DNA of 11,612 nt from Actinomycetales bacterium (GTDB lineage Bacteria; Actinomycetota; Actinomycetes; Actinomycetales; BWSM-131), in the NCBI GenBank assembly GCA_030149025.1, contig JASBSH010000277.1, forward strand, positions 1 through 11,612, read 5' to 3'. Numbering within the stretch: position 1 is the first letter of the stretch; each line of letters begins with the position of its first letter. Position numbers and translations under genes: made by a program. The notes under the pieces were generated by a model, which saw nothing but the letters and a program-made list of their open reading frames with translations, was not told where the DNA came from and ran no database searches. Positions 1 through 6,097 of the stretch are shown in pieces.

Positions 1-971
1 TGGGCCTCGGCCACCTGCTCTGCGCTGTCGCCCAGCAGGGTCACGGGCGTGCCCCACGGGATGAGCCAGCCCAGGTAGGTGACGAACTGGCCGTCGAGGC
101 CGAAGTTCAGCGTGCCGGCGACGTGCCCGGCCGCGAAGGCCTGCCGGTTGCGCAGGTCCACGACCCACTCGCCCGCCTCGATGCTGCGCCGAAGCTCGTC
201 CGCGTCCGCGCGCTGCGGCGGCGTCAGGTCGGGCGCGTCCGGGCCCGCCAGGTTGGCCGGACCCATGTGCGCGTAGTAGGCCGGGAAGGCGTCGAGCCCG
301 GCGAGCAGGTCGCGGACGTAGTCCTCCTCGTCCTTCGTCAGGGCGGGGTTGGATCGCCGTTCCGCGCCGATGGTGCTCGCGCTGGTCGAGTTGCCGGCCG
401 AGTCACTGGCCGAGCAGAAGCTGCCGAACCCGTGCGTCGGGTAGACGGCCGTCTCGTCGGGCAGCTCCTCGGCGAGCCGGCGCGCGCTGCGCCACTGAGA
501 GCGGACCAGGGTGGCGGTGTGGTCGGGGCCGAGCAGGTCCGGACGGCCCGTCGACCCGTACAGCAGGGAGCCGCCGGTGAAGACCGCCACGGTGTCGCCG
601 TTCGACTCCAAGGCGTAGGACAGGTGGGTGTGGGTGTGGCCCGGGGTGTGCACCGCGCGGACCGACATCGTCGGGCTCACCTCGACCACGTCACCGTCCC
701 GGACACCGACGCGGTCGAAGTTGACCGGGTCGTCGGCGCTCAGCAGGTACTGCGCCCCCACCTCGCGGGCCAGAGCGAGGCCCCCTGTGACGTAGTCGTT
801 GTGGACGTGCGTCTCGAACACGTGCGTGACCCGGACGCCGGCCCGCTCGGCCAGGTCGAGAACGCGGTCGTAGTCCCGCTGGGGGTCGAAGACCACCGCG
901 ACCTCGCCGTCGTGGGCGAAGTAGCTGCGGTCGCCGAGGCCCGGGGTCTCGATGGTCAGGATGTTCAGCAT
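1..971 (-). CDS. MBL-fold / rhodanese fusion protein (persulfide dioxygenase-like), partial
   Basis: Partial at its C-terminus because the window ends; 323 codons are visible. The N-terminal metallo-beta-lactamase domain (about residues 1-240) has HVHND at 55-59, the HTPGHTHTH segment with H112, and THGFGSFC with H180. A rhodanese-like domain starts near residue 250 (VVDLRNRQAFAAGHVAG at 270-286); its active-site loop is beyond the edge. This architecture is known from ETHE1/CstB-type persulfide dioxygenases and related sulfurtransferase fusions, which oxidise or transfer sulfane sulfur in the cytoplasm. The position of the iron-binding Asp in ETHE1 (FTGD) is Gly here (FTGG, 131-134), and the usual HxHxDH ends in Tyr (Y60), so dioxygenase activity is uncertain. 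I recall this variant as a common actinobacterial subgroup. The ATG overlaps the TGA of the upstream rhodanese gene by one base (TGATG), with GGAGGTG 9 nt before it, which indicates translational coupling in one operon. Confidence 0.85.
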   Translation of the reverse strand, partial: MLNILTIETPGLGDRSYFAHDGEVAVVFDPQRDYDRVLDLAERAGVRVTHVFETHVHNDYVTGGLALAREVGAQYLLSADDPVNFDRVGVRDGDVVEVSPTMSVRAVHTPGHTHTHLSYALESNGDTVAVFTGGSLLYGSTGRPDLLGPDHTATLVRSQWRSARRLAEELPDETAVYPTHGFGSFCSASDSAGNSTSASTIGAERRSNPALTKDEEDYVRDLLAGLDAFPAYYAHMGPANLAGPDAPDLTPPQRADADELRRSIEAGEWVVDLRNRQAFAAGHVAGTLNFGLDGQFVTYLGWLIPWGTPVTLLGDSAEQVAEA

Positions 972-1312
972 CAACGGTTCACCTCCACACGAGCACTAGG
1001 ACGGTCGCCGGTCACAACCGGATGGCCGGCCTGGATCCAGCCCTCGGTGCCGCCCGCGACACTGATGGCCTCGATGCCGTTACGGCGCAGGTACAGGGTC
1101 GCCTGAGCACTGCGGCCGCCGGAGTGGCAGATGAGGTAGACCGGCTCATCCTGGGGGATCTCCTCCATGCGCAGCGGCACAAGGCTGAGGGGGATGAGCG
1201 CCGCGCCCGGCACGTGGCCCGACCTGTACTCGTCGGGCTCCCGCACGTCGATGACGTGCGCGCCGCCCGCGTGGGCGGCGGCGAACTGCTGCAGCGAAAT
1301 CTCGAAAGACAT
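971..1312 (-). CDS. Single-domain rhodanese-like sulfurtransferase
   Basis: A 113-residue protein, the normal size for a stand-alone rhodanese (PspE/GlpE-like). It has the entry motif VIDVREPDEYRSGHVPGA (20-37), the catalytic loop CHSGGRS with the persulfide-carrying Cys62, and the C-terminal GGTEGWIQAGHPV. Family role: accepts sulfane sulfur and passes it to thiol acceptors. I chose the ATG at 1312 because GGAGA lies 4 nt before it. Two tandem ATGs at 1342 and 1339 would add 9-10 residues (MMQPQSNGEH); a GGAG at 1348-1345 could serve them, but the predicted transcription start falls at about 1343. First gene of an operon with the MBL-rhodanese gene downstream (1-nt overlap). A CsoR/CstR-type palindrome sits just upstream and suggests control by sulfide/persulfide or copper. 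Confidence 0.9.
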   Translation of the reverse strand: MSFEISLQQFAAAHAGGAHVIDVREPDEYRSGHVPGAALIPLSLVPLRMEEIPQDEPVYLICHSGGRSAQATLYLRRNGIEAISVAGGTEGWIQAGHPVVTGDRPSARVEVNR

Positions 1313-1348
1313 GTGTTCTCCGTTGCTCTGGGGCTGCATCATTGCTCC

Positions 1349-1379
1349 AATATACCCCTAGGGGTACTGACGTGGGCAA
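1349..1379 (-). promoter_or_regulatory. Candidate promoter of the rhodanese operon
   Basis: Read on the minus strand, a good -10 hexamer TATATT (1354-1349) overlaps the edge of the CsoR/CstR palindrome. A weak -35 (TTGCCC, 1379-1374) lies 19 bp upstream. The predicted start is near 1343, giving a leader of about 30 nt to the ATG at 1312. A repressor on the palindrome would block this promoter. The 19-bp spacer is longer than ideal, so the -35 assignment is tentative. Confidence 0.45.
1353..1366. promoter_or_regulatory. CsoR/CstR-type operator palindrome
   Basis: Perfect 14-bp palindrome TACCCCTAGGGGTA upstream of the rhodanese gene. CsoR-family repressors (CsoR for Cu(I), CstR for persulfide) bind operators built from C-tract/G-tract half-sites flanked by TA, and CstR-family regulators commonly control rhodanese and MBL-rhodanese genes. 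I infer a CstR-like repressor here. No csoR/cstR gene lies in this window, so the regulator must be encoded elsewhere. Confidence 0.7.
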
Positions 1380-1432
1380 CAGATGAACCCGCAGATCTCT
1401 TCCCGCGTCGTGAAACAGCCGGCTGAACGGTC

Positions 1433-2344
1433 CTAGAGAGCCTCGTCGCCCACGTCGTCGGCGAGGTCGCGCAACATCTGCACCGCGTCGTCCACGACGC
1501 CCGAGTCGTCGGACTGCACACCATGCAGCAGCCACCGCGCGAGCGCGAGCTCACCGGCCAGCCGCGCGCGGTCACCGAGGCTGCGGTCCGGCTCCACCGT
1601 CCGGGACACGGCATACGCCTCGAGCACGGAGTCCAGTGCGTCCTCGTCCGCGCCGACCGCCACCCACGCCAGGTCGTCGGCCGGGTCGGCGACCTTCGCC
1701 TCCCCCCAGTCGATCATCCCGACGACGTCACCGTCCTCGACGAGCACGTGCTCGGCCACCAGGTCGCCGTGGGTGAGACAGCTCTGGAACCGCCAGCGGC
1801 CGACGTCCTCGAGTGCCTTTTCCCAGCGGGTCAGCAGCGCCGTAGGCACGTGACCGGTCCCAGCCGCACGGTCCAGCTCGGCCATCCTGCGCTCGCGGTA
1901 CTCCCCGGCCTCGTAGACCGGCAGGCCGGTGTCCTCGACGAGGGAGCGGTCGACGTCGTGCAGCGCGGCCAGGGCCTTGCCCAGTCGTGCCGCCAGTCCC
2001 GGCCCGGGAGCCAGCTGACCTGGGTGCAGCGGCGACCCGGGCAGGTATCGGTAGACGACGCACCGACCGCCCTCGGGCAGGGGGGCGGTGCCGGCAGGGT
2101 CGGGCACGGCGAACGGCAGGCCCTGAACCTTGCGCAGCCCGGCCAGCAGCTGCAGCTCCGACTCGAGCAGGGCGCCGGCGGTCGTGCGTCGCGGTGCACG
2201 CACGGTCCACCGCCGGTTCTCGTCGTCCTTGACGACAGCGACGTCGAAGTCGCCACCGGCGCCCTGCATCCGAGCCCCAACGGGCTTCAGCCCGCGGACG
2301 GCGGCACTGGCGAGCGCGGCCATGACGAAGGGGGAGCGTGGCAC
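1433..2344 (-). CDS. Aminoglycoside/macrolide-type phosphotransferase family protein
   Basis: A 303-residue APH-fold kinase. Visible parts: an N-lobe with DFDVAVVKDDENRRWTVRAPR (32-52) supplying the ATP-site Lys/Arg strands; the catalytic loop HGDLVAEHVLV (192-202) with catalytic Asp194; and the metal-binding IDWGEAKVADPADDLAW (211-227) with Asp212. The position that is Asn in aminoglycoside kinases is His199 (HGDxxxxHxLV), as in macrolide 2'-phosphotransferase relatives. Homologues are often annotated that way, but the substrate cannot be read from sequence. Start: I prefer GTG at 2344 (protein begins MPRSPFVMAALA), because TACGGT lies 7 nt before it and mirrors the nudC promoter. An ATG at 2323 has no clear ribosome site and would shorten the protein by 7. 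Divergent from nudC. Ends with EAL then TAG, 90 bp before the next minus-strand operon begins. Confidence 0.85.
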   Translation of the reverse strand: MPRSPFVMAALASAAVRGLKPVGARMQGAGGDFDVAVVKDDENRRWTVRAPRRTTAGALLESELQLLAGLRKVQGLPFAVPDPAGTAPLPEGGRCVVYRYLPGSPLHPGQLAPGPGLAARLGKALAALHDVDRSLVEDTGLPVYEAGEYRERRMAELDRAAGTGHVPTALLTRWEKALEDVGRWRFQSCLTHGDLVAEHVLVEDGDVVGMIDWGEAKVADPADDLAWVAVGADEDALDSVLEAYAVSRTVEPDRSLGDRARLAGELALARWLLHGVQSDDSGVVDDAVQMLRDLADDVGDEAL

Positions 2345-2347
2345 GGC

Positions 2348-2387
2348 GTCCACCGTAGGGCACGAAAGGCGTTCCCCTACGGTGGAC
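2348..2387. promoter_or_regulatory. Mirrored divergent promoter region: perfect 13-bp inverted repeat
   Basis: Arms GTCCACCGTAGGG (2348-2360) and CCCTACGGTGGAC (2375-2387) are exact reverse complements separated by 14 nt. Read outward, each arm contains TACGGT followed by GGAC and then the start codon: ATG 2390 of nudC after 6 nt, and GTG 2344 of the phosphotransferase after 7 nt. This fits two back-to-back -10 elements driving leaderless transcripts. The symmetry could also be one operator for a dimeric regulator controlling both genes. No convincing -35 is seen for either side. Confidence 0.55.
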
Positions 2388-2389
2388 AC

Positions 2390-3301
2390 ATGCACCCGCG
2401 GCTGCTCGATCTGACGCTGTCGCGTTCCGTGCTCGACCGCGCCGCGGGCCGCCGTCGCGACCCCGACCTTCTCAAGCACCTGTGGGAGGACCCGCGTACC
2501 CGCGTACTGCGGATCGGCGACGCGCGCGTCCCCGTCACGGGGCCGGACGACGCCCCGCAGCTCGACCTCGTCGCTCCCGACGCGCTGGGCTCGCCGCCGA
2601 CCGGGACGTGGGTCTTCCTCGGCCAGGACCTGGACGGCGTCCCGCACGTCGCGGTGGAGGTGCCGCAGGAGGCGGGTTGGCTGGGACTGCGTCAGCTGGG
2701 CGAGAAGCTGGGCGACCTGGCCGCGGGGGAACTCACCCTCGCCGTCGCCATGACGGGGTGGCACGCCACCCACACCCACTGCCCGCGCTGCGGCACGCCC
2801 ACTGAGGTGGTCGAGGGCGGCTGGTCGCGGCGCTGCCCGGCGGACGGCAGCGAGCACTACCCGCGCACCGACCCGGCCGTGATCATGACGGTGGTCGACG
2901 ACGACGACCGGTTGCTGCTGGGCCACAACCCGTTGTGGCCGGAAGGTCGCTTCTCCACCCTTGCCGGGTTCGTCGAACCCGGCGAGCCGCTCGAGGCGGC
3001 GGTGCGACGCGAGGTCTGCGAGGAGGTCGGCATCAGCATCGGCGACGTGGAGTACCTCGGCTCCCAGCCGTGGCCGTTCCCCTCGTCGCTGATGCTCGGC
3101 TTCATCGCTCGCGCCGTCACGACCGAGATCCTGGTCGACCGCGACGAGATCGCCGAGGCGCGCTGGTTCACCCGGGAGGAGCTGAAGGCCGAGGTGACAG
3201 CGGGACGCGTGCTGCCGCCGTCCGGGTTGTCGATCGCAAGGCGCCTGATCGAGCACTGGTACGGGGGACGGCTGGACGACGGCCCGCGCGTCTGGGGGTG
3301 A
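2390..3301 (+). CDS. nudC: NAD(+)/NADH diphosphatase (Nudix), NudC
   Basis: Hydrolyses NAD(H) to NMN(H) and AMP; in E. coli the family also removes NAD caps from RNA. The 303 residues comprise an N-terminal NudC domain, a zinc-ribbon region (C131, C134, C149), a Nudix box (GFVEPGE...REVCEEVGI, 193-215) with all the metal-binding glutamates, and the NudC-specific signature SQPWPFPSS at 225-233. The second zinc pair is incomplete: E. coli has four Cys, while here the last position reads CPADGSEHYPRTDP, a pattern I recall from other actinobacteria. The ATG at 2390 has no Shine-Dalgarno; TACGGT ends 6 nt before it, suggesting a leaderless mRNA. In mycobacteria nudC lies beside the mycoredoxin and uvrD2; here it is separated from them by a permease, DoxX and kinase-like genes. 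Confidence 0.95.
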   Translation: MHPRLLDLTLSRSVLDRAAGRRRDPDLLKHLWEDPRTRVLRIGDARVPVTGPDDAPQLDLVAPDALGSPPTGTWVFLGQDLDGVPHVAVEVPQEAGWLGLRQLGEKLGDLAAGELTLAVAMTGWHATHTHCPRCGTPTEVVEGGWSRRCPADGSEHYPRTDPAVIMTVVDDDDRLLLGHNPLWPEGRFSTLAGFVEPGEPLEAAVRREVCEEVGISIGDVEYLGSQPWPFPSSLMLGFIARAVTTEILVDRDEIAEARWFTREELKAEVTAGRVLPPSGLSIARRLIEHWYGGRLDDGPRVWG

Positions 3302-3318
3302 CCGTCGGCCACGCGCAC

Positions 3319-3330
3319 TAGTGTCGCCAC
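3319..3330 (+). promoter_or_regulatory. -10 element for leaderless AI-2E transporter mRNA
   Basis: TAGTGT (3319-3324) is followed by exactly 6 nt and then the GTG start at 3331; no ribosome-binding site is visible. No clear -35. This is the same geometry seen at nudC, at the 8416 start before zwf, and at the 11455 gene. Confidence 0.5.
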
Positions 3331-4473
3331 GTGACCGAGCCGCTCGACGTAGCGCCGGTGCAGGAGCCGGCCCAGCAGTCGCGTGAGCCGTTGCTGCCGC
3401 GCGCCCTCCTCGTGCTCCTCGGCCTGGCAGCCACGGTGCTGGTGGTGGCCGGCATGCGGAGCGTCGCGGGCATCATCGCGCCGGTGTTCCTGGGCTTGAC
3501 CCTGGTGATCACCGTGCACCCGTTCCAGCGGTGGATGATCCGGCACGGCGTGCCGGCCTGGCTCTCCGTGACCATCAGCCTGCTGCTGCTGTACGTCGTG
3601 CTGCTGGGTCTGGTCACCGCCCTCGGCGTCTCGGTGGCGCGGCTCGCGCAGATCCTGCCCGACTACACCGACCAGTTCACAGCGTTGTACGACGACATCT
3701 CGCGCTGGCTGATGAGGGCGGGCGTGAGCAACGACCAGATCCAGAACGCGCTGGGCAGGCTGGACCTGTCGAGCGTGTTCGGGTTGGTGCAGACGTTCCT
3801 CAACGGGCTGATCGGCGCGACCTCGAACTTCATCTTCCTGCTCACCGCGATGGTGTTCCTCGCGACGGACTCCGCCGGCATCCCGCAGCGTCTCGAACTG
3901 GCTGCCCGATCCCGGCCGCAGTTGGTCGCGGCGATGAGCTCGTTCGCCAGCGGGGTGCGCAGCTACTGGCTCGTGTCGACGCTGTTCGGGTTCATCGTCG
4001 CCGTGTTGGACACCGTGGCGCTCTACTGGCTGGGCATCCCGCTGGCGCTGCTGTGGGGGCTGCTGTCGTTCATCACGAACTACATCCCGAACATCGGCTT
4101 CGTCCTCGGGCTGGTCCCGCCCGCGCTGCTCGCGCTGCTGGAGGGCGGCCTCGGCAAGCTGATCGCGGTGATCGTCGTCTACTCCGTCCTGAACCTCGTC
4201 GTGCAGACCATCATCCAGCCGAAGTTCACCGGCGACGCGGTCGGGCTCACCATCACCATGACGTTCCTGTCACTGGTGTTCTGGGCGTGGGTGCTCGGCC
4301 CGCTCGGGGCGCTGCTGGCCCTGCCGATGAGCCTGTTCGTCAAGGCGGTGCTGATCGACGCCGACCCACGGGCACGGTGGGTCAACGCCTTCATCGCCAG
4401 CAACCCGCATCGAACCCTGGGTGGTGAACCGCAACCAGCGGTCAGTCCGCCGCCGCCCCAGGCCCGCGCCTAG
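3331..4473 (+). CDS. AI-2E family transporter (PF01594-type permease)
   Basis: A 380-residue integral membrane protein of the AI-2 exporter-like (TqsA/YdiK/PerM) superfamily. Hydrophobic segments lie at roughly 24-42, 48-65, 78-100, 150-179, several between 211 and 270, 276-295 and 304-342, separated by the usual cytoplasmic/soluble stretch at about 100-150. The family hallmark FITNYIPNIGFVLGLVPPAL is at 247-266, and QPKFTGDAVGLT near 297-308. The tail is proline-rich and hydrophilic (PQPAVSPPPPQARA). The substrate is unknown; members include AI-2 exporters and Na+/H+ antiporters. Start GTG at 3331 from the adjacent TAGTGT -10. Its TAG stop shares the four bases CTAG with the stop of the convergent DoxX gene. 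It begins 29 nt after nudC, so it may also be read through from the nudC transcript. Confidence 0.9.
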   Translation: MTEPLDVAPVQEPAQQSREPLLPRALLVLLGLAATVLVVAGMRSVAGIIAPVFLGLTLVITVHPFQRWMIRHGVPAWLSVTISLLLLYVVLLGLVTALGVSVARLAQILPDYTDQFTALYDDISRWLMRAGVSNDQIQNALGRLDLSSVFGLVQTFLNGLIGATSNFIFLLTAMVFLATDSAGIPQRLELAARSRPQLVAAMSSFASGVRSYWLVSTLFGFIVAVLDTVALYWLGIPLALLWGLLSFITNYIPNIGFVLGLVPPALLALLEGGLGKLIAVIVVYSVLNLVVQTIIQPKFTGDAVGLTITMTFLSLVFWAWVLGPLGALLALPMSLFVKAVLIDADPRARWVNAFIASNPHRTLGGEPQPAVSPPPPQARA

Positions 4474-4931
4474 CGGACCTGCCGCCGGTGGACCGCCGCG
4501 GGCAGAGCGCGGCGCCGCAGCAGCACGTCGTCGAGCACCAGCGTGAGCCCGGCGCCGACGAGCCACACGTCCTTGGCCAGGGAGATCCCCGCCTCGGTGG
4601 GCCGGACGCTGCCCTCCTGCCGCATCCCCGGCGTGCGCAAGTACATCGTCATCAGCCCACCGCCGAACGCAGCCAGCGCGGCGCCGGCCAGCACGGACGG
4701 TATGAAAGGCGCCATCAACGCTGCGCCAAGGGCGATCTCGGTTCCCGACAGCAGCTTCGCGAACTGCGTCGAGTCCATCTGCTTGAGCGGCGACGGCAGT
4801 GTTGTCGACGCGAACCCGTGGATGCCCTGGGCCGCCTCACCCTCCAGTCCCCGCTTCCCGAGTCCGGAGTTGAGGATGTACGCGCCGGTGGCCAGACGAA
4901 GTGGAAGGTGGCTGAGCTTCATGCCCTCCAT
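4470..4931 (-). CDS. DoxX-family membrane protein
   Basis: A 153-residue (from ATG 4931) small membrane protein. It opens with the subgroup signature SHLPLRLATGAYILNSGLGK and has three or four hydrophobic helices: roughly residues 6-20, LLSGTEIALGAALMAPF (about 61-77), VLAGAALAAFGGGLMTMYL (80-98) and a final DVWLVGAGLTLVLDDVLL. The tail is basic (RRRALPAAVHRRQVR). DoxX-like proteins associate with redox and thiol-stress systems in actinobacteria, which suits its place behind mycoredoxin, but the function is unassigned. Start choice is uncertain: ATG 4931 has GGTGG 5 nt upstream; ATG 4922 (MKLSHLP) has GGAGG too close; TTG 4943 is also in frame. Third gene of the mycoredoxin operon, about 48 nt after the kinase-like gene. 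It overlaps the convergent AI-2E gene by CTAG. Confidence 0.8.
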   Translation of the reverse strand: MEGMKLSHLPLRLATGAYILNSGLGKRGLEGEAAQGIHGFASTTLPSPLKQMDSTQFAKLLSGTEIALGAALMAPFIPSVLAGAALAAFGGGLMTMYLRTPGMRQEGSVRPTEAGISLAKDVWLVGAGLTLVLDDVLLRRRALPAAVHRRQVR

Positions 4932-4979
4932 CGTGGCCACCAACCGCCGGTGGCGCGACCGGAAGAGGCCAGGCAGAGG

Positions 4980-5630
4980 CTACGTGGCGCCGTCCAGCAC
5001 CAGCGCCGGATGGCTCGGCCGGTCGAACCGCACCACGAGGTCGGCGCGTTGCGCGGGCCACGTCTCCTCCACGTACCGGTGCCAGGCGCCGGTGACGCGA
5101 GCGCAGTCGGCGTCCGGCAGCCGACGCGCCAGCGCGGCGTCGCTGACCTGCAGGTGCACGGACAGGTCGAACGCGTCCGCGGTCTCCCACCGCAGCAGGA
5201 ACGGTCCGGTCACGATCAGGACCGAACCCGGGACGGCGACACGCACCTTCCCGCGTGTGCTGCGGTCGGTCTGTGGATCCCAGAACGTGGACAGCCAGGT
5301 CAGGTGGGCACCGTCGGCCTCGGGGCCGAGCGGGTCCAGCACCTCCCGCCGCAGGGCGAGGTGGTCCACCCAACGCTCGTAGCCGGCGTCCGGGTCGCTC
5401 GTGCCGTGCTCGAGCCGCACCGATCGCGGCCGAAGGAAGTCCTCGCACGAGACCCGCAGCACCGGTCGCCCGGCCGCCTCGACGCACTGGGCCACCGCGT
5501 CGGCGACCATCACCGTGTCGGCCGGCACCGCGCCGTCCACGCCAACGCGCGCGACCCGCACGACGCTCGAGTGAGCGTCGTGCGGGTCGGCGAGCGGGTC
5601 GTGCTGTGAGTGCGGATCGGCGAGGGCCAC
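4980..5630 (-). CDS. Uridine kinase-like P-loop protein with degenerate Walker A
   Basis: A 216-residue protein (from GTG 5630) resembling actinobacterial uridine kinase-like NTPases: RVARVGVDG (25-33) then a helix, then a strand ending CEDFLRPRSVR (62-72; family form DDFxRPR), LDPLGP, VLIVTGPFLLR (family form LLVDGxFLxR), and a C-terminal FDLSVHLQV...ARRLPDAD...YVEETWP region. The nucleotide-binding loop is not intact: after VDG, where the family has a GxxGAGKT-type loop, it reads AVPADTVMVADA, with no GK[ST]. Catalysis is therefore doubtful. GTG 5630 has no ribosome site. The frame stays open and looks coding for 21 more codons, to a CTG at 5693 that overlaps the mycoredoxin stop (CTGA) and has AAGGA upstream, so the true protein may be 237 residues. 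Second gene of the mycoredoxin operon. Confidence 0.7.
   Translation of the reverse strand: MALADPHSQHDPLADPHDAHSSVVRVARVGVDGAVPADTVMVADAVAQCVEAAGRPVLRVSCEDFLRPRSVRLEHGTSDPDAGYERWVDHLALRREVLDPLGPEADGAHLTWLSTFWDPQTDRSTRGKVRVAVPGSVLIVTGPFLLRWETADAFDLSVHLQVSDAALARRLPDADCARVTGAWHRYVEETWPAQRADLVVRFDRPSHPALVLDGAT
5552..5589. repeat. Perfect 17-bp hairpin inside the kinase-like gene
   Basis: CGACCCGCACGACGCTC (5552-5568) and its exact reverse complement (5573-5589) are separated by only four bases (GAGT). In mRNA of the minus-strand gene this is a 17-bp stem with a 4-nt loop, encoding about residues 14-27 (DPHDAHSSVVRV). No T-run follows, so it is not a standard intrinsic terminator. The nearby protein segment is itself repetitive (LADPHSQHDPLADPHDAH). 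Confidence 0.85.
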
Positions 5631-5689
5631 CGCACGTTCGGCGACGCGCTCGGCGAGCGTGGCGACGTCCAGCGGCTCCAGCCGTGGTG

Positions 5690-5956
5690 TCAGGACAGGC
5701 GGTCCTTGACCTCGGCGAGGCTCGGGTTGGTGGCGGCTGAGCCGTCCGGGAACAGCACGGTCGGCACGGTCTGGTTGCCGCCGTTGACCTTCATGACGAA
5801 GTCGGCGGCGTCCGGCTGTTCCTCGATGTTGATCTCGGAGTACGTGATGCCCTCACGGTCGAGCGCCTTCTTCAGCACGCGGCAGTACCCGCACCACGTG
5901 GTGGTGAACATGGTGACGGTGCCGTCGGCGGGCAGCTCGGTCGCGGCGGTGGACAT
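5690..5956 (-). CDS. mrx1: Mycoredoxin (glutaredoxin-like protein)
   Basis: An 88-residue thioredoxin-fold protein with the mycoredoxin active site TWCGYC (Cys22, Cys25), cis-proline TVP (Pro65) and the NGGNQTVPTVLFPDGS segment typical of Mrx1/NrdH-like glutaredoxins. Family role: reduces mycothiol mixed disulfides in the cytoplasm using mycothiol, the actinobacterial glutathione equivalent. Start ATG 5956 is supported by GAAGGAG 5 nt upstream; an in-frame upstream start would add MGHTGRTEGER, which is not conserved-looking. Divergent from uvrD2 across 141 bp, the arrangement known around mycobacterial mrx1/uvrD2 being co-oriented, so orientation differs here. It heads a three-gene minus-strand operon with the kinase-like and DoxX genes. 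Confidence 0.93.
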   Translation of the reverse strand: MSTAATELPADGTVTMFTTTWCGYCRVLKKALDREGITYSEINIEEQPDAADFVMKVNGGNQTVPTVLFPDGSAATNPSLAEVKDRLS

Positions 5957-6097
5957 GCGCTCTCCTTCTGTTCGGCCTGTGTGTCCCAATAGTCGTCAAC
6001 GCCTCAACCATCGGGCTTCATCCCGCGCGGCCTCAACCCGTGCAGCCCCAGGCCGCGCTGGCTGTGCTGTCACCGACGTGGGGAAGGATGGCCCGCG

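Noticed and set aside
123..1106. Long open frame on the plus strand opposite the MBL-rhodanese gene
   Set aside because: It is an antisense shadow: the translation is low-complexity Arg/Val/Gly, there is no ribosome site, and the minus-strand protein has clear conserved motifs.
1523..2389. Upstream in-frame extension of nudC across the phosphotransferase gene
   Set aside because: NudC proteins start near the MHPRLLDLTLSR region, and the added residues are antisense to a good kinase gene.
2345..3256. Extension of the phosphotransferase frame upstream through nudC on the minus strand
   Set aside because: The extension is antisense to nudC, lacks conserved residues, and a promoter-linked start exists at 2344.
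5957..6097. Searched for a LexA box or SigR promoter between mycoredoxin and uvrD2
   Set aside because: No palindromic GAAC/GTTC site and no GGAAT-N18-GTT pattern was found; TTGACG at 5999-5994 (minus strand) has no good -10 partner.
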